From: Taxillus chinensis
Taxonomy: Eukaryota > Streptophyta > Magnoliopsida > Santalales > Loranthaceae
Direction of reading: 5' to 3'
Length of the DNA: 64,000 nt
NCBI GenBank assembly: GCA_023512835.1
Contig: CM042085.1
Location: 4,931,989 to 4,995,988, forward strand
A program made the position numbers and the translations under genes. The notes under the pieces are model-generated. The model searched no databases, was not told where the DNA came from, and worked only from the letters and a program-made list of their open reading frames with translations. Of this stretch, positions 55,191 through 64,000 are shown in pieces. The stretch's first letter is position 1; each line of letters begins with the position of its first letter.

Positions 55191-55613
55191 TTGACCACTA
55201 ATAAAAAAATCATTGGTTGCAGACTTGCAGTTTTAACACACATAACACTCCAAAACAAGTTAGTAAAATTATAGCCTCCTTTAATAAGATTTAGCCATCC
55301 AATAACCCAACAAATCTATTATATAAGATATATATATATATATATGCATGTGCCTATATATATCAATCACTTTAATAGTCAAGCCAAAACAGTGTGATTT
55401 TAATTGTAATTTTTAGTTGAAATACTCGGACAAGGCGATGTCATTTAGTTTTATCAAATGTATGTGCATGAATATATGCTGTACAATTCTTGTTTCTTGT
55501 GGATCTAATTACATTCAAAATCTGTTCCTTTTAATGGCCAACATTTTTTTGTTGCCCTAACCTAGCTATTTTCAAATAAGAATGTGACAGGGGACAAAAA
55601 AAACTCAGCTAAC
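55191..55613. other. Junction between truncated villin and truncated FPGS
   Basis: AT-rich non-coding DNA with a (TA)n run near 55329-55346. Neither the villin headpiece on the plus strand nor further folylpolyglutamate synthase exons on the minus strand can be found. A rearrangement breakpoint must lie here or at its edges. Confidence 0.6.
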
Positions 55614-58280
55614 CTTTTCGCAAATAAATATTTTCGGTGCCAGCACAAATAGGAACTGGAATAGCGGAGGCATTGGCAAACCATCTGTTATCTTCTCCTA
55701 AAAATTTATATCTCCACAATAAGAAGATGTCCTCTTCAGAGCCATGGACCAAGTTCCAGACTCAATGCAAAACTATTGGCTTAAACATAAAAAACAACAA
55801 TTAACTCAAAAAATAACAGCTAATGAGTTCAACAATAAACACATTGCCCTAATCATTACCTTTAGTATGTTCCAACAATCCCAGAAGTAATATAAAAAAC
55901 TGTCTTCTGAAATGTCCAACCTACACAGAAGTTTGAGAAAACGTATATGAACAAATGAGCATCCCAATCGATCAAAGAGACTATAAAAAGAAACAGATAC
56001 TTGGGCTGTGTACTCATGCCTGTCTGAATAAAAGAAGTTAAGGGGCTTAGCTTTCTACTAGGATTGAATCTCTTTCCTACCCATCCATGCCTGCATGTTA
56101 CGGGACAGCTCTCACTCAGGTTTCTTTAAATTTACGGCAACATGGCATTTCTGAGTTCCCAACTATAACTATTATTGTCATTGGAAAGTTTTTTTGTGTC
56201 TTAAACAGAAACCAAGATGCATTGCATTCCACCCAGCAAGTACAAACATGATCATACATCAAATGTCAAGATGGGCAAGAAACCCTTTTGTTTTATTATG
56301 CCATAGAAACACAAGTATTAATTTTGACAATTGTTGCATACTTTATTGTATAGCTTTCCAAGTCTTTGTCCGCAAAGATAGAAAAAGAAAAACATAATGA
56401 CAGAACAGAATACTACAAAACCTTATATTAGGTTTTGCTCTTAGATCTTTAAAACTAACCCATTTACACGAAATCTTTCTCTCACATCAATCAAGTGGGG
56501 AGATGTGAAAAGTCCAGTTTGAAAACCACACTCCCGCAATATGGCCTCGCAGAAGGTGCATGTAGACCCCTGGAAAACAAATCCGTAACAGAGAACTGCT
56601 CAAACACTTTCACCTAAATATTAATTTAGTCTCAACAAACAGATTTCACACCTGATATTATTAAAAACATCTATCTATGTTGCTAAAACACATTAACCCT
56701 CTATCCTCTTTCCCACCTCACACCATATATCAGCGTCCAACTGTCCATGATCATATTTATTTGCTTGCAGTATTTTGGAGGTTTCAAGCCTCAAGCTCAA
56801 AATCAAACTATCTGAGATAGTTTTTAAAAGAGCCAACTCAAAAGGTCGGTCCATGAAATTCTTGTGGCCTGGTCAACCAAAACTCCCATTTTCTCGGTGC
56901 CAACTATACCAGTGCAAGACCCAAAAAATTAAAGGCATACAAAAGTATAAAACAGAGGAGAGCTCAGAGACATGTTGATGACAGTTCATGCTTGATTAGA
57001 AATCAGAAGATTTTTCAAATATAAACAAAACACTTCAAAAGGATATCAATGGGAGACTACCTTTCCTTTGGTTCCAGCAACATGGATTATTTTAAGGCTA
57101 GTAACATAATCTTCCAACTCTAATATCTGCAGAGAAATTGCATCAAACCTTCACTTAAAAAGAGGAATGCATCTCTTTATATGACTAGGTGGATTCATAA
57201 AAACAATTAATGGTTCAAGAAATAATCAACATTCCGCAGAGATCCATTTACAACAAACAATATGCCAACATCAACAATCGACCCAGTAGACTAGAAGATT
57301 GGACATCATCCATAAATAGGAAAAGAATGCATAGAAAAACTATACCAAATATCAATTAGTCAGATCTTACTGGGAAGAAGAAAAGAACAAACCATATTTC
57401 ACTCCTATCCAAAGTGAATATGAAATACTATTTCCTAATTTTTCTCATCTGAATCTAGACATCTTTTCTGTATATATAGTATATGTGTGTGTGTAAATTG
57501 TACCAGCATTACCTTAAGATACATGTGCATCCTATCCATCTTTTTGTGTTTACCAACAAGAGATGACCGATCCCCACGTTTCTGAGAATAAATGAGGGAG
57601 GAAAGTGCTTCCATGGCATTTTCATACGAAGATGACAGCGGCTTTCCTTTCACACAGTCTTTGATGGCCACCTTGCTTCTCATTTTCTCAGTGACTTGAG
57701 ATGAGATCCCAGTATGTTTAACAGCTGACACAGTAAGCCAGACAAACTGTTTGGAGATAGGATGCAAAGCATGAACCTAAACTTACATCCCACAAGCTGT
57801 ATATAGTATATACAGAAAGCACAAAAAATTCCAGAACTGAAGAGACAAACAAACAAAGGCAAGATGGATAATTAAGGTCAGAAACAGACAAGATCATACA
57901 ACTCTTTCCTAGACATAATCAAAAACAAAAAAGCCCAGCTCCTAGCCCCGAGTAAATGCGTTCTGGCTGCTATTTTTGTGGTTAAATGCGTGAAATATAC
58001 TGACCACGTCCCCACTATTACTCTTCTGGCGACCAATTAAGGATCGTTTTTCTGCTGGGCACTCTCATATATGACTCTAGCAAGACGAGTGCATAAAGAG
58101 AACCGGGGTTCGTTGGGAATATAACTTACTGAATCCAGAAAAGTCAGAAGCGTGAATGCGAAAGGGAAGGGTGGAAAGATCCCATTTTGTTCTGAAAGGC
58201 AACTGCTTGCTGCTCCTGAGGAGACCTGAAGCCGGAGATAGCCTCTGCTTTATGCAAGTGTTGTTTGTATTAATGGGCAT
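55614..58280 (-). pseudogene. FPGS: Folylpolyglutamate synthase, 5' part only
   Basis: FPGS adds glutamates to tetrahydrofolates using ATP. Exons in order: 58280-58130 (organelle-type N-terminus, MPINTNNTCIKQRL), 57724-57513 (SSSYENAMEALSSLI ... MHMYLK), 57126-57061 (ILELEDYVTSLKIIHVAGTK), 56569-56460 ([32 protein letters not shown]). Phases agree, and the ATP P-loop GTKGKGS is built across exons 3 and 4 (residues 139-145). A fifth exon, about 55614-55770, has the family's ITDGLPMPPLFQFL but also carries frame disruption upstream of it. The following exons (VGLGG metal/ATP site, C-terminal ligase domain) are absent, so only about the first 40-45% remains. The region from 55613 to the villin stop offers no room or homology for them. 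Confidence 0.85.
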
Positions 58281-59690
58281 TTGGAAACATCAGAACTGTA
58301 AGGCAACACTATAATCAACCCCAAAAAAACTAAATTTAAAAAAAAAAAAAAACTAAATGAAATTTCAAATCTACAGATGTGATAAAAGTCGCTTAGAGGC
58401 ATCGATCGATATAGAGATTATAGACCCCCCACGGTGATGACTGGAAGATTGGTACTGATATTATTATAAAAAATAAATAAATTCCAGAACATACACAATA
58501 GCCAATCTTGAAAAAAAGTTGAGGTAGCAAACAAAGACAGGCCAGGTTTGTGTTTCAGGACAAGACAGAGAGTGTAGACAGCGTTTACAAGCGTGAAGAT
58601 AAGAAATTACAGAGTTTCAATTCCGCTGCGGATGGGATGATGATGCGTTGAGCCCGACACAACCAAGGCTACCGACTACCGTACCTCACGTGTCACTGTT
58701 CAATGTGTTTTTCTTTTTTCTTTTTTATTTCCTTCTTAACGGTTTAGATATTTTATATATATCGTCATTCTCTCCCCTAACAAACTCAAACCGATGCCAC
58801 TGTGGGCACAACCGCACAAGCACACCAGTAGGCCCATTGGGTCCGCCATCAATCCTCACATCCCCGGTCCTCCTGAGACATTCCTACCGGTCGACCAGAA
58901 CGGACAAACGAGCCCTATGGGCTCTCATTTGGCTACGCAAATAAAATAACGAGATGCGTCCTAGTATTCAATATTATAAATATTATAGTAAATGATTAAA
59001 TTATTCGAATACAAATTTAATGTTTAAAAAAAATTATTTTTATATATATAGTATTCAAAGATTATTATTAAAATAACATTCTTTAAATATTATATTATAG
59101 TATTCTTCAAATGATAAATATGTCTCTCATAACAATAATTTAAATAGTAATAAATATCTCATAATAACTTGTCTTATAAGGTTGGTTTGCCACAATTCAT
59201 GAATATCATCAATGAGAATTTAACTTCAGGAAACCACAACTGTCCCAGCGAGAACCATCGATGGTGTAGATTATTGATGCAGAATCTTGAGGGCTGGGCA
59301 TTTAAAATATGATTGGCTCATGACGACTATAAATGAGAAGAGTAACAATATTCCTTCAACTGTGCAAATAAAAGATATTATTGGAAATAGACGGGATGCA
59401 AAAACATTTGAATTCTCTTTAGTGCAGAAATGAGATACAGAAAATACCCTCGGCAAGTTGTTTGACATATGTTTTTTTTAAAAAAAATTATTTTCAAATA
59501 CAGAAAAATAAAAATAGATTTAGGATGTTTTCAATTTTTGTTTTATGTTTTTTAATTATCGAAAGTATAAAAATAAAATACATTTTACATAAAACACATA
59601 ACAAACAAAAAAGCCTTTTTAATTTAACAAGAAAATATTTTTAAATATAATTTTTTAAAATAATTTTTGAGAACTGAAAGCTAAAAACAT
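58281..59690. other. FPGS upstream DNA and dispersed repeat
   Basis: No gene supported. The first few hundred bases are the FPGS promoter side. 59305-59440 is related to 42150-42320. The rest is AT-rich with no recognised domain. Confidence 0.4.
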
Positions 59691-59696
59691 GCACCA

Positions 59697-59908
59697 AACA
59701 TGCTTTTATGTGAACTGGAAGGTAAAATACTTTTTGAGAACCGAAAGCTAAAAAAATGCACCAAACGGGCTCGTTTTATGTGAACTGGAAGGTAAAATAC
59801 TTTCTGTTTTTGTTCTTATTTTTCAAAATAAAATATAAATTTAAAAAGGAAAAAATAAGTTTGTTCCGGAACAAAAGTATTTGGGAGAAAGATAAATAAC
59901 AGCTTTAA
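59697..59908 (+). repeat. Scrambled copy of the 417-bp repeat, abutting F-box C
   Basis: Related to 62641-62860 (TGAGAACCGAAAGCTAAAAA, CACCAAACGGGCTCG, CAAAAGTATTTGGGAGAAAG). Inside it, about 30 bases near 59705-59735 recur at 59776-59803, replacing the repeat's normal GTTTAGCACGG part. It stops at AAACTTTCAT, exactly where F-box copy C begins. Confidence 0.75.
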
Positions 59909-61091
59909 ACTTTCATCACCGCCCACCGCAACCACCATTCCAGCCGTGGAGGAGATCTCACCACCAGATTTTTGGTTTCGATCGACACTGCTAGTAAGAC
60001 TGCCAAGTCCTACTCCCTCGCCTCTGTCTTAAGCAATAACCCCCCCTCCTCAGTCTCCTCTGCTACTGCTAGTGCCCCCCCTGAAACTGCAGATGAATTT
60101 CCCCATGCCTTCTTTAAGTTTTTCCAGCTTTCCGGTAAACGTGGTAAGGGCCATATGATTGGCACCTGCAACGGGCTGTTTTGCCTGCAACGCTCAGTCT
60201 CCTCAAGGGCTGTTTCGTTCACTCTATGGAACCCTTCGACCAGGCTAATCAAGCGAACTTGCCCTCCTTGGCATCATTTCAAAACCTCATGCGCGTTCGA
60301 TCCCTTATTCGGGTTTGGTTACGATGCGTGTTTTGACGATTACAAGGTGGTGGTACTCCATTTGCAAGATTGTCTTCCTCGCGTTCACGTCGATGTTTTC
60401 TCTCTCAAGGCCAATTCATGGAGGACAACGGAACCCACTTTTCCCCTTGCCTTTCCTTATCTTGAAGACGAATATAATTTGGGCGTCTTGCTTCGTGGAG
60501 CTCTCCATTGGAATGTAAGATCGGCTCTTCTTTCATTCAACTTAGCCACGGAGGAGTTCCGATTGCTGCCCCACCCTTTTCTACTTATCTCTCGGATCCA
60601 CCTTGGTGTTCTGGATGGATGCCTCTGCGCTCTTCTCACACACATGGATTCTTCGGTGAACGTGTGGATCATGAAAGAATATGCCGTCGAATCATCATGG
60701 GCCTTGCTGGCCTCTCTAAAACGTCCCCCCTGATTTGGAGGAGTATCCACCTTCCCTGCACCTTCCCAATATTTCTCCCAGTACCTTGCAGAATTTGATG
60801 TGTAACGATGTGAGGTGCGCCATCAGTCTCGCTCGTCTCAAGGATAAGTCACCCAAGCATTCGGTCATTGGACTCCTTTGCAGAGGTCGGAGAATTGGAA
60901 TCTATGAGGAGAGCCTAGTTTCCCCGTACGCAAACAGCAGTAAGGGGCATCCAACAAAACTTCTAACCTGTCTCTCGTCCTGCTTATTTCTAATTCCATA
61001 TAAGCTTAGTGTTGTTCATTGCATGCATGCATATATACACGCATCATCTTTATTATCATCGATCGTTTCTGCTGCACAATGCACTGGTTGA
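59909..61091 (+). pseudogene. F-box/FBA protein, copy C (F-box deleted)
   Basis: Same gene as 22008-23416 but beginning inside the codons for DFITAHRN, so promoter, start codon and F-box are missing. The C7 tract (about 60040-60046) leaves the FBA region open from about 59918 to 60733 (VSIDTASKTAKSYSL ... SWALLASLKRPP). It stops there because the second tract is C6 (about 60725-60730) instead of C5. The downstream part (EEYPPSLHLPN ... stop at 61091) is present in another frame. Without an F-box it cannot act as an SCF adaptor. Confidence 0.87.
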
Positions 61092-62630
61092 TCGATGATA
61101 AGTTCATATGTTCATTGATTCTTCTGCTCTTTAGATAATTGTTATTTGTTTTGTAAAGCCCGCCGACTTGACATCCTAATTCTGTTTACGACGGGCTTGT
61201 TGTTGCTGTAGGTGGGCAGTGATGGTCTTTCAAAATAGACAAAACAAAAAAGTAAAAGCAATGCAGTGATCAAAATAATGGGATATATTGACATCCTTAA
61301 GGTTTTCGTGGCTTGTTGGCGTTATGTGATCACCTTATGCTTGCCACCGACCTACTTCCTTATTTTACTTTTAAAATTAAAATGGATATATTGACTATAA
61401 CTTTAGTTTGGCCCTGTGCATAATTCTTATTTTTGTTATGACACAAGTAGCCCTTTATTATTTTATTAATAACAATAAAATGGGTATTATTGTTTGTTTC
61501 TGTTGTCTTTTTTTATTTCTTTCTACAGGGTAAATCATATTATCCATATACCTTTATATTTTAACTATTGTCGAATGAAAATAGAGTGGTCGGATATAAT
61601 TTATTATTGAAATTTAGAACAATTTAATTTTTTTCTTTAATTATTTTTTGCTTCTCTCTCACATACACACACATAATTGCATTATAATCCAATTTGTCGG
61701 TTTGCTTATCGTTTTTTTTTGCCCCTCATGTTGAAGGCCACATAGAAGGGGAGTTTAGGAAAGAAAGAGCGAAGAAGAAAAAGAAGAAAAAGAAGAAGAC
61801 CAAGACAAAGAGAAGGGCAGAGAGAGAGGCTCGCAAAGAGATACAACGACAATTATGATGTTGATGTCTTCCTAAGTTTATATTAGAATGTTAGTATTTC
61901 ATGTGTAAGAATAAGTAAGTCCATTAGCAAATCATTTCATGTATAAGGATAAATAAGTCGGTTAGTCAAACCATCTCGTTTTTTCATCATCAGGAATGCA
62001 TTGTGAATAGCCGATGGTTGAATATAAAACTTTGTCATGGAGGCCCATTTATTTTAAGCATAATTAATTTTAACTAGATGACATGGGATTGTACAGCTGC
62101 ATGATTACTTAAAAATTAAAAATATGTTTAGTGTGCTTTTTGATTTTATGTTTTAAAAGGTATTTTTAAAAATTATATTTAAAAATTATTTTCCGTTAAA
62201 TTGAATATATTTTTTTTGTTTGAAAGTTAGAAAACCCTATGGGCAATTCTACTAATCGGTATAGAATAAGATAACAGGATAAAGGCACAAATAATTGAAG
62301 AAAGTATCAAACTAGCAAAAATAAATTGGCTGAAGTCACATGCTACAAAAAATTGCATATTTCTCGACAAACCACAATTATGGCAAAAATTTACTATTTA
62401 AAAAAATCATCTTGATATTCATCCGAATATAATATAAGTAAATTTACAATCCTAAAATATAATATTTTCATGTCGATTGGTTATTCCTCTCCGTTCGTAT
62501 CTCTTTTTTCGATTTCGATAACACTTAGTTGCTTCTTGGTGCAATACAAATGACATAGATATCCATAGATTCACTCTCTTCTGTAGGCGTGCTTATGAAT
62601 CATCTGTTGGGAATGACATAGCACAAATAT
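61092..62630 (+). repeat. 3' flank of F-box copy C (matches copy B flank)
   Basis: Nearly identical in reverse complement to 38030-39569. The match ends near 62630, where the 417-bp tandem repeat begins about 10 bases later. Confidence 0.8.
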
Positions 62631-62640
62631 CACAAAACAT

Positions 62641-63474
62641 GCTTTTATGTGAATTGAAAGGTAAAATACTTTTTGAGAACCGAAAGCTAAAAACATGCAC
62701 CAAACGGGCTCGTTTGTTTAGCACGGATGTTTCTGTTTTTGTTCTTATTTTTCAAAATAAAATATAAATTTAAAAAGAAAAAAATAAGTTTGTTCCGAAA
62801 CAAAAGTATTTGGGAGAAAGATAAATAACAACTTTCGCTTTAAACTTTCATTATTCATAGAGTGGAAAGAAGAATGGAATCTAACTAGAAAAAATTGAAG
62901 AATTATTACAAAAGAGTTTTATACGAGAAAGTATGTGCTTGTGTGTGGTTGCCACATTATTAACACCGGAGAAAAACTGAAAGCCGACAAATGTGGGTAA
63001 ATAGTTACTATTAAAAAAATAACCATCAATTATTAATTATTAATTACTTGTTTGGATGCTTTTATGTGAATTGAAAGGTAAAATACTTTTTGAGAACCGA
63101 AAGCTAAAAACATGCACCAAACGGGCTCGTTTGTTTAGCACGGATGTTTCTGTTTTTGTTCTTATTTTTCAAAATAAAATATAAATTTAAAAAGAAAAAA
63201 ATAAGTTTGTTCCGAAACAAAAGTATTTGGGAGAAAGATAAATAACAACTTTCGCTTTAAACTTTCATTATTCATAGAGTGGAAAGAAGAATGGAATCTA
63301 ACTAGAAAAAATTGAAGAATTATTACAAAAGAGTTTTATACGAGAAAGTATGTGCTTGTGTGTGGTTGCCACATTATTAACACCGGAGAAAAACTGAAAG
63401 CCGACAAATGTGGGTAAATAGTTACTATTAAAAAAATAACCATCAATTATTAATTATTAATTACTTGTTTGGAT
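62641..63474. repeat. Perfect tandem duplication, 2 x 417 bp
   Basis: 62641-63057 and 63058-63474 appear identical throughout. Each unit has AT-rich ends and GGGCTCGTTTGTTTAGCACG in the first quarter. Diverged relatives occur at 59697-59908 and about 28775-28915, so the unit belongs to a dispersed repeat family. No coding capacity. Confidence 0.92.
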
Positions 63475-63521
63475 GATATGTTGGATCGATTCTAAGCTAT
63501 ATTTAAAAATTCATTTATACA

Positions 63522-64000
63522 ACAGGTATCATCAGATTCAAGTTTGTTTGAGAGACATGTGAAAAACAACATTTAAAAGCAAGGATGAATTGTATGAGTG
63601 CTAATCATGTTGTTCGGATTTTCTAATGCCCCAACACTTTTATATAAATAATAAATCAGATGTTGAGGCTTTTGTGGGAAAATTTACTGTTGTCTATTTT
63701 GATAATATTTTTATCCATAGAAAGAACGATGAAGAGCGAATTTAGTAGTTATGGGAAGTATTATTTGTTTGATAGAAAAATCAGTTGTTTCTTAACTTAA
63801 AAAAAATGTAAATTCTTGACGGGAGCTTACTTTTCTTAGGTTATGCGATAAGTTTAAAGGGGATGAAAAAAAAAATTCAAGTTATTTGAAAATGCTAGTG
63901 CTAAAGAGTGTGAGCGAAGTGACAAATTTCTATGAATTAACCACCTTTTACCGTGATTTATTCGGAATTTCAACAATCATAGCACATAACAGAGTGCGTA
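63522..64000 (+). mobile_element. Degenerate Ty3/gypsy reverse transcriptase, runs off the window
   Basis: Frames pieced together show YHQIQV, then SKDELYEWL(I/V)M-like and FSNAPT, the active-site box VYFDNIFIHRKND (normally YxDDIL, so one catalytic Asp is Asn), NQLFLNLKK, and LLFLGYAISLKGMK with the first residues of the RNase H connection (SVSEVTNFYELTTF-like). Multiple stops and indels show it is dead. The element continues past base 64000. Confidence 0.8.

Overview
This is nuclear DNA from a flowering plant. The evidence is spliced genes with GT-AG introns in AT-rich intergenic DNA, plant-type villin, plant mitochondrial malate dehydrogenase, an organelle-type mTERF protein, an F-box/FBA protein, a plant ribosome-inactivating protein, and many degenerate Ty1/copia and Ty3/gypsy remnants. 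The GC-rich first exons of the lipase and malate dehydrogenase genes and the GC-rich mTERF exon would suit a monocot or magnoliid, but the sequence alone does not place the species.

Layout. 0.4-1.05 kb: copia gag/protease remnant. 4.07-6.0 kb (+): two-exon DAD1-like phospholipase A1, intact. 8.15-13.97 kb (-): seven-exon mitochondrial malate dehydrogenase, intact (346 aa), with a decayed partial copy of exon 2 and a perfect 2 x 67 bp tandem repeat in intron 1. 15.7-17.3 kb: 3' end of a copia element with a candidate 1.39 kb LTR. 18.86-20.04 kb (-): intronless mTERF gene, intact. 20.8-21.5 kb: gypsy gag remnant. 22.0-23.4 kb (+): F-box copy A. 24.2-28.4 kb: extreme poly-G/poly-T run, dispersed repeats, an 11-unit ~50 bp minisatellite and an LTR-like module. 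29.3-31.6 kb: GC-rich block, a fourth F-box fragment between direct repeats, and an unidentified reading frame. 31.7-32.6 kb (-): ribosome-inactivating-protein gene broken at a homopolymer. 33.2-38.0 kb: a diverged direct duplication around a copia gag/protease remnant. 39.57-40.97 kb (-): F-box copy B. 43.26-44.11 kb (+): DTW-domain tRNA-modifying enzyme with one frame break. 46.37-55.19 kb (+): villin, 20 exons, two frame breaks, headpiece missing. 55.6-58.3 kb (-): 5' part of a folylpolyglutamate synthase gene. 59.9-62.6 kb (+): F-box copy C, 5'-truncated. 62.64-63.47 kb: 2 x 417 bp tandem repeat. 63.52-64.0 kb: gypsy reverse transcriptase remnant running off the window.

The genes do not form a pathway; this is an ordinary gene-sparse plant segment shaped by duplication. 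The most notable structure is the F-box family: three long copies (A +, B -, C +) and one 3' scrap, very alike in the coding part but each frame-broken differently, mostly through C-tract lengths (C8/C12/C7 at one site, C6/C5/C6 at another). The second is the tail-to-tail meeting of villin and folylpolyglutamate synthase, each cut off before its C-terminal domain. Several otherwise conserved genes carry one-base breaks, often in homopolymers, so base-level assembly error must be excluded before calling them pseudogenes. I saw no CRISPR array, operon, rRNA or convincing tRNA, and nothing I would call a wholly new biological system.
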